From positions 1,736,001-1,800,000 of the forward strand of contig NC_089244.1 in the NCBI RefSeq assembly GCF_000512585.2: a stretch of DNA of 64,000 bases, given 5' to 3'. Numbering within the stretch: position 1 is the stretch's first letter; each line of letters starts with the position of its first letter. This document shows, in pieces, positions 35,091 through 45,644 of this stretch. Source of the DNA: Kwoniella bestiolae CBS 10118. Lineage: Eukaryota; Basidiomycota; Tremellomycetes; Tremellales; Cryptococcaceae. Under the pieces are notes generated by a model. That model saw only the letters and a list, made by a program, of their open reading frames with translations. It had not been told where the DNA came from and did not search any database. The position numbers were made by a program, and so were the translations under genes.

Positions 35091-35883
35091 TCAATTCTTG
35101 GACGTGAGTGCAAAAGCGTTGACCACTGCCCAAGGAACGTCGGCGCGAAAATCCCATACCTTCTCGGTACGTGTACAGTCAGCCAGATCCTCCTATGACA
35201 TATTATACAAAACTGTCGCGTTGACTTACTTGTTGATCGTTGTTATCCTCGCAAGCTACGAGCTCGACCTCCTCACCACTAGCTTCAAGACATCTCCTTT
35301 CATCACCTATTGAGCCATATCCATCAGATCAGCCTTGTGGTTCGTGTTCCAGCAGAATGGACATATGAAGGCAGTCTCACCAAAGTAAGCATAGAGGGTA
35401 CCTTCCGAACGATACGACCACAATTGCTCTGGAGTCGGATCAAGGCACTTCTGCACGGTCACACCGCTGGATTCATTGGCACCACGATCCAAACATAGGT
35501 TCTCTGCGCCTGCAAGGCCGATAGCTTGTAGTCCGCCGACATCTCTCGTTACATCTTCCCATTTCTGCGATGCAGCTTTGGTGCTGGATGGCTCGACGCA
35601 TTCGACGCTAAAGTTTCGAAGATTGATCAAGGTCAGATCGAATTCAAGTTCGACACCAATTCGCAAAGCACAAAGCACTCACAGCTGTACTTTGGCACCC
35701 GCTATGGGCTTGTCTGCTGCGACGGTCAGACAGAGATCTCCGCTGGATCGAGCTATAGCAGGATACTGAGGGTCAGGAGGGAACCGTCCGGAGTTGTTGA
35801 ATGAATCGTTGCTCACGGCTGATGGTTTCAATGGCGGCCACAGCACCAACGATAGACAGCATTGCAATCACGGCTTTGTACAT
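35091..35883 (-). CDS. Secreted ricin-B-fold lectin-like protein B (169 aa)
   Basis: Five exons: 35883-35817, 35752-35683, 35607-35381, 35306-35230, 35159-35091. The signal peptide reads MYKAVIAMLSIVGAVAA. Trefoil landmarks: GDLCLTVAADKPIAGAKVQL, ENLCLDRGANES, CLDPTPEQLWSY, RRCLEASGEEVELVAC and DQQVWDF. The exon count and intron phases match copies A, C and D. It is shorter in the middle than A and its last exon is longer (23 codons). Likely secreted glycan-binding protein; ligand unknown. A TATATAAA box sits 113 bp upstream. Confidence 0.7.
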
Positions 35884-36454
35884 TGTGAGACTGTGCAGTG
35901 TTGCGTGAAGATAAACAAGGTGAAGTAAAAAAATAAGTATAGTAAGTGATCCGAATTGTGGGGATCCATATTGGGTGTTTCAAAAATCTCACCCATTTAT
36001 ATATGGATCGCCCATCGATTTTCGGACACTTGCGAGCTCGGGGCCACGATCTCACCTCAGATCCTCATTTCCCTGTATACCAAACAATCAACGAAACAAC
36101 GAAACGACAAGCGAACAAAACGGAGTCCTTGTGTTCAGAGGCGGTGCCATGAGCATACACCCAAATGGCTTTTCGAATGGACCAATACCCCAAACGGGTG
36201 AAAATCAGTATGACATGCTCGGCGCTTAAGTTTACTGTCTGTGTTGGTTTGTACTGGATGACCGCGAAATACGGGATTGGGAACGCCACTTCCATCTGCA
36301 CACCTTAGCTAGGCACCAAAAGGAAGGAGTTCGATCGCCGTGTCAGTTGGTCAAGGGGTCAAAGCACAGCATAGGCAAGCCGAACTGGGTGTTTGTTTCA
36401 TCGTAATAAACATGCATAGCAGACATGGTCATAACGCTAATCACCTTACTTTGT
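35884..36454. other. Intergenic spacer between lectin-like genes B and C
   Basis: About 570 bases. Apart from the TATA element of gene B nothing was recognised. Confidence 0.35.
35996..36003 (-). promoter_or_regulatory. TATA box of lectin-like gene B
   Basis: On the minus strand this reads TATATAAA, 113 bp before the ATG of gene B. Several genes in this tandem family have such an element, unlike most genes in the window. Confidence 0.45.
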
Positions 36455-37268
36455 TCAAGCTTGAACAAGGTTCCACATCTGCAATCGCGACAGGTCACCT
36501 GATTAGTACACTTCTTTTGTCCCTTCCATTAAGAACAAGCTCACCTGATTGGTATTTCCCTCAAAGCAAGGCCAAGTTTGAAGTGATCTCTCGCTCCCAT
36601 AAGGCTCTCCGTCGACGTAGTAGGGTTGTGATCCGTCTTGAATGTCAAGGCATTTCTGCGTTTGATCTACAAAAGAGGAGTCAGTCACAAGATCCCCCAG
36701 CTCCTATCAAGGTCGGTAAGGCAAAGACAACGGACCGAAGTAAGAGAAAATCTGCGTATCGTCATGTTGCCATTTTTGAGCGGATGAGGTTCCGACAATA
36801 CATTCCTGAAGTTGGAGACCACTACCGTCCTCGGAACCGTCGCTTCCTCTGTCAATGCATAGGTTTGGGGAACACTCTAGGGCAATGCTCAGGAAACCTC
36901 CTTCATCCGCTTCGGAACAGGTGAACTTCTGTAAAGAGGCGTTCTGGTCTGAGTCGTCGAAGCAGTGCGCACTGGGTGACATGGTCAGCTCAGACCCTCC
37001 CATTGGTATCAATAAAGGGAAGACTCACATTTGGATCGTAGCTCCCGCAACGGGTTGACCACCCATCACTGTGACACAGAGATTCTCTTGGGTAAGGCCT
37101 AGATATCTCAGAGATAAGCACAGATTGTGATGCGCATCGAGAATGAGACTTACTTTGAATCCTTGATGCGCCTGTTTGTCTCTCGACGAGTCGGTTTGGA
37201 GAGGAAGTGGAAGTGGCACTGACCAGCGCAAGAAGGGGAAGGACGGCGAACAGAGATCTGGCGAACAT
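36455..37268 (-). CDS. Secreted ricin-B-fold lectin-like protein C (188 aa)
   Basis: Five exons: 37268-37154, 37098-37029, 36971-36736, 36666-36545, 36478-36455. Signal peptide MFARSLFAVLPLLALVSA. Trefoil-type segments: ENLCVTVMGGQPVAGATIQ, SPNLCIDRGSDGSED, QECIVGTSSAQKWQ, KCLDIQDGSQPYYVDGEP and NQMWNLVQA. Exon 4 aligns closely with exon 4 of copy A (DGxPYGxER.LQxWxC), so A and C are the closest pair. The exon 3 donor is unusual (GTCCGT). Probably a secreted glycan-binding protein. Confidence 0.72.
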
Positions 37269-38216
37269 GACAAAGTTTGTATGAGTATATCAGTCAAAGG
37301 CTAGGTGACTAATCGATTGGGTTATTATTATGGATTTTGTAGTCGATTATTGAAATTGGTATTCTGAATGAATGACTTGTCTTGTTCTCTTTCGTTTAGC
37401 CCGATGCTTTTTGCTTTTCGATATCTGAATGAACAGAACAGTCATGATTTCTCACGACCTGCTCGACTAGTTATAGCCTGGAGACGTGAGCTTTGTCATT
37501 CGATGCGAGATCCTGCGAGGCCTGAAACAAAGATGGAACAAGGAATCTCGCTCATAAAAGAACGTTGAAACGCCTCAAAGATGTTGAAAGGTAGCTGCCT
37601 CGCGAAGGATCATTCAAAGGTAGTACTCACCTCTTTGGGATGGGGTCGAATGTCGCAACAAACTCTATCTCAAACGTTCAAAGGGAAGCGATTTCTGCAA
37701 CGAGGACATCCGTTGTGGGATTGCCAACCTCCAACGTATTGAATGGAGGCGTCTTCCTTAGATACTATTTGTGGGTACATGAAAGGATGCCCCCGAGGAG
37801 TAAAGAGGGTCTGCGCATCTTTATCTCATTGTGGCACCACCTTGCAAATGAATTGTTGAGTATCTTCCTCGACGAAGTGAAAGAAGACTCTGGGAACGGC
37901 TCGATCTCCAATATCGCTATTTTACAGCATCACCCTAGCCTCAGCTGAGCCGTACGTCGGCACGCTCGCAACAAGTAGTGTCGTACCGGATACAGCCATC
38001 ACGACAATCGGTTCGATCATTCAGGGGAACCTCTCAGGAGGAGGTCTTGGCATTCCTCAAACCGGGGCATTCCTTTCCTCGTACACATGGTTCTCTCAAA
38101 GTAGAACAAAAAGTATCTCGGAAAGAGTGTAGATTTTTGGCATACATTATCACTATTCAGGCGATCCATGCATATCCCTCTCATCTCTGATGGTGGATAT
38201 TGATGTGCCCAAGCAC
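37269..38216. other. Intergenic spacer between lectin-like genes C and D
   Basis: About 950 bases. A plus-strand open frame at 37640-37948 was considered, but its composition is not gene-like and nothing supports it. No trefoil remnant was seen. Confidence 0.35.
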
Positions 38217-38927
38217 TTAGGCGACAACGAATTTCTGTGTTGACAGCTTCATCAGTATCATGTTGATTACAGACCATCTGAACTTACAAGAGGCTCATCC
38301 ATGGTGTAACAAGTTTGGATATCGAGTTTAGTATCGCTCTTCTTGTGAAGGCAGTTTGCTGAGATGCCAATGGAAACTCTTAGCTCAGGAGAAGTGATCA
38401 AGATGTAGGATAGACTTACCGTTCTGGAAAGAGATCAATCCCACTTCTGATTTACTGAGCATTTGACCATTGGAGTTGGTTCCGCAAGTAGCGAGGGTCA
38501 CGGTATTTCCAACTTCTGGTCTACTACCTCCATCGAGACAGAGGGATGGGTTTGACTCAAGAGCCACTTGGGAAGTAGCCCAGACTGAAGCGCTGGGGAT
38601 GAGGAAGACCTCGAGAGAGGGGTTGGAACCACATTGAACGCTGCGTTTTTTTTTTTTTTTTGGTCAGTTCTCAACGCTATGAAGCACGATATCTACCAGG
38701 TGAGACTTACAAGCCGACACTGGCACCAGCAGTAGCGCTTGAAGCGGTGACACACAAGTTGGTGTTGGAAGCGGCTGAAGCAGTAATCGTCAGTCATCCA
38801 GATGCAACGCATGGCAGAGGGAGAAAGGATTCTTACGGGACAATTTGCCTGATACGGCTCGAGGGACAGCAGAAGCTGAAACGAGCCCAAGAGCAGGAAG
38901 GATAGCGAGTAAAGCACCAGCGAACAT
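38217..38927 (-). CDS. Secreted ricin-B-fold lectin-like protein D (154 aa)
   Basis: Five exons: 38927-38837, 38774-38711, 38640-38420, 38358-38288, 38234-38217. The signal peptide is MFAGALLAILPALGLVSA. Remaining trefoil-like pieces are NTNLCVTASSATAGASVGL, NPSLCLDGGSRPEVGNTV and NCLHKKSDTKLDIQTCY. The usual terminal Q-x-W is replaced by PLKFVVA, so glycan binding may be impaired. Intron 2 ends with a 16-A run just before its acceptor where a pyrimidine tract would be expected. The exon structure still matches A-C. The most diverged member of the tandem set. Confidence 0.65.
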
Positions 38928-40139
38928 TGTAAAGGTAGATATATGATCAAGGTTGTTGGGGGTTGATATCGAAATGAAGTTGAGGTTTCGATCCTGACGA
39001 CAGGCTTTTATACCTTTTCACACGAAATGATCATCCGGTTCTTGCGGGTGCCATCACCTGACTGCAGCGGGAAAATCGAGGAGGGAATCTGATACCCATG
39101 ACGAGTAAGGAGGTGTATGATGGATTGAGGAACGCGCAGTAGTACCTTTCGATCATTGTCAGTCAGTCCAGACCCGATCTCTATGTTGTGAGTGCTGTAC
39201 GGTAAGCACGTTCCAAGCGTGAGAATCATTGACATCAACAGAGGGATGTGAGTATCTAGGGAGGGGTCTAGATCCATGGTGTTTGATAGGTGCCGCGGCG
39301 CTGTCAGCATACACGCATGTGGTTAGACACGCAACAACATTTTTCTATGCAATTAATACGTCCACATCTACACAACTCTTTATTGTTCTTTCAAGGGACG
39401 ATGAGGGGCAATTTAGCTTAATTCCACTGAGGCACCGGATCGGAATGTAAGGACCCCCCTCGATCGCTGAGAATGATTAGTAAGCTCATTCTGACACGAC
39501 TGATAACCGGGGGCGGATCACCGAGCTTTGCCCGATGGAATGGTGTCAGTGGCTGATATGATCGTACTGGATCGCACAAAGATTCGAGCACCGGCGTGGT
39601 TGTGTATGTATGACACTTGTTACCAAGTGTAGGCCATATCAACCAACTTGATTGGGGTACCTTTCCATGCCTATCCGGAAAGACGGACCGCTAGGACCTG
39701 AAAATCCCCTGGGAATTCTGGACTGAGTACTGTACGTGAAGATCGGCGCTTATGAGTGTTCTCTCTCCACGTGTGGAGCAAGGTACACCTTATAAGCAAC
39801 AGTGTAAAGCAGTCGTATCGAGCTCCTTCATCGTGGAAACTACCTACCACAATACCAAAACTTGAAGAACGAGGATTATAAGCAAGCATGTCATGGGGCC
39901 CATACATTGTAGCTCGTACATCAGAGACAACAGCTCCATAGGACCTCAGCAGTGAAACTCGCGTCTCAGAGTCAAGTGCGAACTTGAAAGGATGCCAGCT
40001 GCAACCCTCTTTTGAGTGTGCTGAATAGTCCTAAAACTCTACCGATAAAATCGTTTCAGTTTCATAGGCACTCATCCATCACGATTCTCTAAATCGATCT
40101 ACTAAACTTTCCCATGTCATACGATATGTATACAACACA
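38928..40139. other. Divergent intergenic region
   Basis: About 1.2 kb between lectin gene D and the small membrane-protein genes. Beyond the TATA element of D no gene, repeat or transposon remnant was recognised. Confidence 0.35.
39005..39012 (-). promoter_or_regulatory. TATA box of lectin-like gene D
   Basis: Reads TATAAAAG on the minus strand, 78 bp before the ATG of gene D. Confidence 0.5.
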
Positions 40140-40483
40140 ATGTCAAATTATCTCAATTCACCTGAAAACGGTATAGAGACCACCAACGGTCGAACATGTA
40201 TAGCTTCGGCAACATGGGATACCATTATCAGTGAGTTCGCTTTGCTCTTCATTCACCTTTACCAACTCTCAAGATGTCCAACCTCTAATCATGTTATACT
40301 CAAACAGAATGGGTTATGATCCTCATTGTAGCTGAGATAGCGATGTCCATCATCTTTGTTGTACTTCGGATGATGCGGCACAATGCCAACCAGCAAGAGG
40401 GCATTGCGCTTGTGAAGAAGAGTAAGCTTTCTTGGAGGTTGGCAAAGAGGATGAAGAGGAGGCGGAGAAGGAGAAAAAGATAG
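40140..40483 (+). CDS. Small single-span membrane protein with basic tail (88 aa)
   Basis: Two exons: 40140-40230 and 40308-40483 (intron 77 bp). A 31-residue hydrophilic N-terminal part (SNYLNSPENGIETTNGRTC) leads through WDTIIKW into one hydrophobic segment (VMILIVAEIAMSIIFVVL). The tail ends in a strongly basic cluster of Lys/Arg. Start and stop are unambiguous once spliced. No known family was recognised. The layout and the intron, phase 1 just before the membrane span, match the next small gene, suggesting they are paralogues. Confidence 0.6.
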
Positions 40484-40893
40484 TATTTGGATCCAATCAT
40501 GAACTCAATGTAAATCTGACAAGTAAACGAGAATTCGCATACATGGTCTACCTGTTATATGATCAGAGGACATCGTTGCTCGGAGCTGAACCTTGTGAAG
40601 AGGCTCTGCCCTTTACTTCACACCATCTCCCTATGCCTATCGGTGATTTTTGTCATCATCACTTGCGACGACCTACTGATGACACGATGAAATGAATGAT
40701 AAAGGAGGACAGGGACAAAGGTGCAGTCAGTGGTGACCCTGATACCAATGAAGGGATAAGTCGCCCTTGCAAGTTTAATTGATAACATTGCTCGCCATTA
40801 TAGCATCACAATAACTATGATTCATTGCAATTAGCCCCTTCCAGGTTGAATTGACACACCACCTGCCATCATAACACTACAATACAACTCACA
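40484..40893. other. Spacer between two small membrane-protein genes
   Basis: About 410 bases with no supported gene. Confidence 0.35.
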
Positions 40894-41214
40894 ATGTTAG
40901 AGCACATACCGGGAGTCACACTCCCTTCGGACGGATCTGTATGCCTCGAAGGTTGGTTAACGATCATAGTTGAGCGTACGTGTATCTTTTCTGCGTAGCC
41001 ACCTGAAGGGGCATACTGTGCTAATTAATGACCTCTCATTAATATAGTAACGATAGCTGCACTCGGTATAATCCTGCTCGTACTCATCACGCTGGCATTC
41101 CGAGAATGCTTCTTGCTATATCGATCTAAGAAAGAAAGAGAAGTAGAAGAGAGTGAGCATGAGCTGTTGGCGAGAAATGCCAAGGAGATGGGGATCGATG
41201 AGAAAGCGGGATGA
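40894..41214 (+). CDS. Small single-span membrane protein (82 aa)
   Basis: Two exons: 40894-40975 and 41048-41214 (intron 72 bp). The short N-terminal region (MLEHIPGVTLPSDGSVCLEG) runs via WLTIIVE into a hydrophobic span (LTIAALGIILLVLITLAF) and a charged cytoplasmic-type tail (RSKKEREVEESEHELLARNA). It resembles the neighbour at 40140 in length, one Cys and a Trp before the span, and intron place and phase. Unknown family. Small single-span proteins can be regulators of larger membrane enzymes, but no partner can be inferred. Confidence 0.6.
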
Positions 41215-41570
41215 GAGTTCTGTTGATGATGTGCAACATGTTGAACTGCGAAGATACGATAGTCAAGGATGAATTATGTCAAGTGCGGGACCGTGATGGA
41301 TACAAATCCAGCCAGGGGTTGAGCAAACAGAGAGGTTTGACAGTATACCGTCAGAAAGGGGTCCTTCCGAGTTAATCACCTTTAACCCCTGATTGACACG
41401 CACTCCATCGAGGGGATAATGGGATGAGCAAGTCATTTCATCCAACAGATATTCGTGAGACCTGCATACAAATAGAACTATACGTATTATGAGGACATGT
41501 AAAGCTGTTATGTGTTCACTCTCACTCATTCACCTATATCTAGTCCTTTTGACCATCTTCATCCCAAATC

Positions 41571-41980
41571 ATGCCATCACCCAAAATCGAGCGTTTCACT
41601 CTCCTCTTAGAACAGGACGGACTGGAATTCTCTCCTCATCCAGACGACATCTCATCACCCCGTGGCAATACTGATGGGTTCGAGGAGATTGTCTCGGCCA
41701 ACATGTTAGTGGAAACCAAAATTCAGTGCTCCTCTTCTTCAACTATGATTTTGTGATGACGGACCATGCTAAAGACTGTACACCGTCCGTAGGGCCCATT
41801 TTGCCAAGATTGAAAATGCTATAGAGACCGTCTCGGGGATGTGGAAGGGTTGTTACAAGTACATCGCGTCAAGGCTGAGACCTGAATGTAAGCCCTTTTG
41901 CATTCAGCCGTTACATTTCATCAGACGACGGAGACTGATGGCTTGTTGCAGATGTAAAGGTCAACCCCGTGTCGTCGTAG
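41571..41980 (+). CDS. Small orphan protein (85 aa)
   Basis: Three exons: 41571-41704, 41793-41887, 41952-41980. The protein is soluble-looking and mixed in charge (MPSPKIERFTLLLEQDG; MWKGCYKYIASRLRPEY). It has no signal peptide, membrane span or known motif. The splice sites are ordinary (GTTAGT, GTAAGC; TAG, CAG). Support comes only from coherent splicing, so it remains hypothetical. Confidence 0.45.
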
Positions 41981-42314
41981 GACAACACTCAAAACAAGGT
42001 TGTATTTAAAGACAAGAATGCATCCATCCTGAATGCGTCGCAATACCGTGCCGAAATTCAATTTCCATGCCGGTCGATCACCGGATCTAAGTTACTGGAA
42101 TCATTTAATGAATTGACGTCATGCGTCATATCGAGCATTCACCGAAATTTCAGGAAGAGGGTGTCTCTTTCGATGTTTTAGAGTGTTTACCTGTTTACAG
42201 GTATATACAACCCTGGACGATCGTTCTGAATTCTGTATAGTCTTTCATACTTCATCGACAAATATCACAACACCTTTCTTTCCAAACAATTGTAATTTAT
42301 AGCATCACATCAAG
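41981..42314. other. Promoter region of the first MAPEG gene
   Basis: About 330 bases; a GTATATACAA stretch near 42201 could act as a TATA element. Nothing else seen. Confidence 0.35.
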
Positions 42315-43155
42315 ATGTCAGCTATCGGTCTTAATCTCACCAACAACTTCTCTCTCTATGCTGTACCGGCAGCTTGGGTAGTGGCGTAAGTTTCGTACTC
42401 CGACAGTTACCCTGCACCGCTCATGAACAGAATAATCGCATCCGGTTTGCTGACCTTTTTGATGTGATGTTGGGCAGTATGGTCCCCCATTTCTATGCTA
42501 TCTCGCTGTACAACTCTGAGAAAGCTCCTGGCTCGGCCGATTGGGATAACAGGGTGAGTAGCGCAGTCTGGCAAACCATTTCTATGGGTAATCCATAGCT
42601 GGATAGGATAGACAGCCAAGAGTCAAGCTGATACACGTTCATGGCTCGTAGGCACCCAAAAAGAACATCGCAAATATCAAGGAAGGGAAACTTTCGCCTG
42701 AAGCCCAAGGTAAATTCTTGAGAGCCGAAGCTGCCCAGGAGAACGCTTTCCAGAACTTGCCTCTGTTCGCTGCTGCCATTGTGAGCTTTCGTCCGTATCA
42801 TTGACTCATACTGGCATCAATTCTCACCATGAGGTGGCATGACTGTGGACGAAGATATGGACTAACATGCGCGTCGTGCGGCATTATAGCTCGCCGGTAA
42901 CTTTGCTAAACTCTCCCCATCCACCTTGAACACTACTGCCGCCGTGTACATCGTATCCAGAATCGCATATACTCTCGTATACATCAACAACACCACTGGT
43001 GAGTCGTCCGATCTCCATAGATAAAGGTAGACCAGCATTCGCTAACGCTCCGCCCATTCGTAGCATTCGCTGCCAACTTGAGATCAGTCACTTTCTTGAC
43101 CGGTATTGCTACTTGGATGTCCCTCTTTGTCAGAGCTGGTAACAAGCTCTTCTAG
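42315..43155 (+). CDS. MAPEG-family membrane protein 1 (158 aa)
   Basis: Five exons: 42315-42385, 42478-42553, 42652-42780, 42890-42998, 43064-43155. The predicted four-span protein shows the MAPEG pattern: N-terminal span FSLYAVPAAWVVAM followed by PHFYAISLYNSEK, then RAEAAQENAFQNLPLFAAAILAGNFA with the conserved R-x-x-x-A-x-x-N and N-x-P motif, and VYIVSRIAYTLVYI. MAPEG proteins are small trimeric glutathione-dependent enzymes of internal membranes (microsomal GST, leukotriene synthase relatives). First of three tandem genes and the one closest to the consensus; a detoxification role is inferred. Confidence 0.82.
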
Positions 43156-43536
43156 GTTGTATCTACGTATCTTCTCGCATTATAGAATAGAATGAAGAGG
43201 ATAGACAGTATATGTATAATTCATTTCGTAGCAACACACCCCGCATGCATGATAGAAGTCTTGTTTTTTTTCCAGTAGCCGGTTTCATGGAGCACCAACT
43301 TGATATTACGGTATTGTTTTTCGGGCTATGACGCTTCTTGTTCCAGGTGACACCATGCTTTCTCTTGGTGAATCTCGGCAGATATCTTTGGGACTACATA
43401 TACAAATATAATCGTCTGAAAGTGTACATGTACATTCGAGTAGACTACTACTCTACACCAATTACTCAACCTTCTTTGATTGTTTGTTCGTCTAGACACC
43501 CACATCTCCAGATTAGACCATTCTCCAGATCTCACA
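43156..43536. other. Spacer between MAPEG genes 1 and 2
   Basis: About 380 bases; includes a T-run near 43263. No gene. Confidence 0.35.
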
Positions 43537-44402
43537 ATGTCCTACGCCTATCTAGCTTCTACCCCTGGACTTAAGTTCAACTACTCCTTATTCGCCGTAC
43601 CAGCAGGATGGGTTATCGGGTGTGTAAACCTTCTCTCTCAGTATATTCAGCAGGGCTTACGATTGATGTTGCTTATGTCGATTAGTATGGCCCCGCTCTG
43701 GTGGGCCGTGGGGGCTGCCAATTCTGCCGCTCCTGGGACATATGACAATGCCGTGAGTTCCCTCTGTGGATTGTCTATCCTGAAATGGTTGAGGAGGTAG
43801 CTGAGATATCTTCTTACGATGCGTTATGTAGAATCCCGGAGATAGTTGGAACAACCTCGACTCAGCACCCATCTCTCCTCAGGTAGGTCCAAGGGTACCG
43901 TACCCACGGGCCTATAGATGATACTGATTGGTGTGTGTTGGTATAGCTCAGAAAGAGGCTTAGAAGGGCCATAGCTGCCAATGTCAACACACATGTGTAA
44001 GTGTTGTCCTATGTACATGATCGAGTAATTCGTTTGTGGGTGATCGGCGCTGGGCGATGCACGATGCTGATGATTGCTCTGACACAGCAACCTCCCCCTC
44101 TTCGCAGCCGGTCTAGCAGCCGCCAATGCCTCTCACGTCGATTCCTCTTCTCTCCATCTTTACTCGGCTGGATTCCTGCTCAGTAGAATAGCGTATAACC
44201 TCGCTTACATATTCATCGAAGATGGTGAGTTAATTCTTCCTCTTGTCCACTCAATCACTCTACAGTGAAGATGCTTATGCTTAGGTGCATCGGGCTAGAT
44301 ACGACTGCATACATTCGATCGGCCCTTTATTGGGGTGGAGTAGGATCATGTATGGCTTTGTACGTTAAGGCTGCGCTGAAGTATAAGGCGTTGCCTTGGT
44401 AG
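43537..44402 (+). CDS. MAPEG-family membrane protein 2 (163 aa)
   Basis: Six exons: 43537-43619, 43686-43752, 43832-43882, 43947-43996, 44088-44224, 44299-44402. The order MSYAYLASTPGLKFNYSLFA, APLWWA, LRKRLRRAIAANVNTHVNLP (diverged form of R-x-x-x-A-x-x-N...N-x-P), LFAAGLAAANASHV and LLSRIAYNLAYIFIED follows MAPEG. Compared with gene 1 the catalytic-loop region is basic and the C terminus is longer. Exon lengths are the same as in gene 3 (83, 67, 51, 50, 137, 104), so 2 and 3 are recent duplicates. The last acceptor (44298) was chosen because the nearer TAG gives an immediate stop. Confidence 0.78.
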
Positions 44403-44766
44403 AGTTTTGGAGGACTGGGAAGAACAGAACTTTTACGAGTCACATGAAGTAGACAAAGTGTGGTAGTAGTCTCTGCAAGATGTAGTCTATGGTTCATGGT
44501 TCAGAAGACAGCTCAACAAGGTAGAATATATTGTAGACCTCTATACACAAATCATACCACCATGTTCGTTTGACTCGTTCTATCTCCAAGTCCACAGCCC
44601 ATTGATTGACTTACACGAAGAGCGCCCTCCGCGTTTCCCGGATTGAGACTCGCTCCGGCTTGGCGCCCCGGGTCCGAACCCGCACGCAAAACCTATTGAT
44701 CCTGCTCCATCTTCATTCACCTCTTTACCCATCTCTTAATCCGTCGGAGCAAACAACACACACACA
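44403..44766. other. Spacer between MAPEG genes 2 and 3
   Basis: About 360 bases, with a GC-rich stretch at 44630-44690. A tRNA-like T-arm was considered there and rejected. No gene. Confidence 0.35.
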
Positions 44767-45644
44767 ATGTCATATCCCTACCTAGCTTCTACTCCAGGAC
44801 TACAATACAACTACTCCCTCTATGCCATCCCAGTAGGATGGCTCATCGGGTAAGTGCTCCTCTCCCAATACCATGTCAACAGCGGACTGACTGAGACAGA
44901 ATATAGAATGGTACCCCTCTGGTGGGCTGCTCCTATGGCTAATAGGGCTTGTAGAGGGACTTATGATAATGCCGTAGGTCTACCTCAGACATTTTCTCAG
45001 GCATCGTGCTGATACGCTTGACTGGGGAGATGTAATGTAGAACCCTACGAATAGCTGGGCGAATATCGATGCGAAACCTATTCCACAGCAGGTGAGTTCT
45101 GTTGACCTATCACCCCAATCGAGACGAATAGGTGATTATATGAATTAAGGAGGGATGTTGACGTATTGGATCGAATAGTTGAAAGGTAGAATCAAGAGAG
45201 CTATAGCGGCGGAGAACAATACCCATACGTGAGTTCTGCTTCCCTTTATCACACTTCGGGGAATGGCCCATCCCCCTCGTCCATTACATTTTCGCTGTGG
45301 TCCAAGGCTCGACCTGATATATGTACTGCAAAATAGCAACCTCCCCCTCTTCGCTGCCGCTCTGGTAGCTGCCAACGCCGCTCACGTCGATGCTAGCTCT
45401 CTTCATTTCCACGCATCAGTCTGGGTGATCAGTAGGATAGCTTATACCCTGGCATATATCTTTATTGAAGATCGTGAGTCCATCTCCCCCCCATTACAAA
45501 CAAAATATATCAGAGCATTTTGCTGAGAGAGGGTTGATAGGTAAAAAATCAGCGATTCGGTCCACGTTATATGGAGTGGGGGTCTTATCGTGTTTCGCGT
45601 TGATTGTTAAAGCTGCTAAGAAGTATTCTGCTCTGCCTTGGTAG
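44767..45644 (+). CDS. MAPEG-family membrane protein 3 (163 aa)
   Basis: Six exons: 44767-44849, 44907-44973, 45041-45091, 45179-45228, 45337-45473, 45541-45644. Protein order: MSYPYLASTPGLQYNYSLYA, VPLWWAAPM, NPTNSWANID, LKGRIKRAIAAENNTHTNLP (retaining the R-x-x-x-A-x-x-N then N-x-P signature), LFAAALVAANAAHV, VISRIAYTLAYIFIED and a basic end. All exon lengths equal those of MAPEG gene 2. Likely a membrane glutathione transferase or peroxidase-type enzyme; substrate unknown. Confidence 0.8.

Noticed and set aside
37640..37948. 102-codon plus-strand frame between lectin genes C and D
   Set aside because: No signal peptide or trefoil marks; likely chance frame.
44630..44700. Possible tRNA gene (GGTTCGGACCC-like T-arm on the minus strand)
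   Set aside because: No matching acceptor stem, D-arm or A box was found at the right distance.
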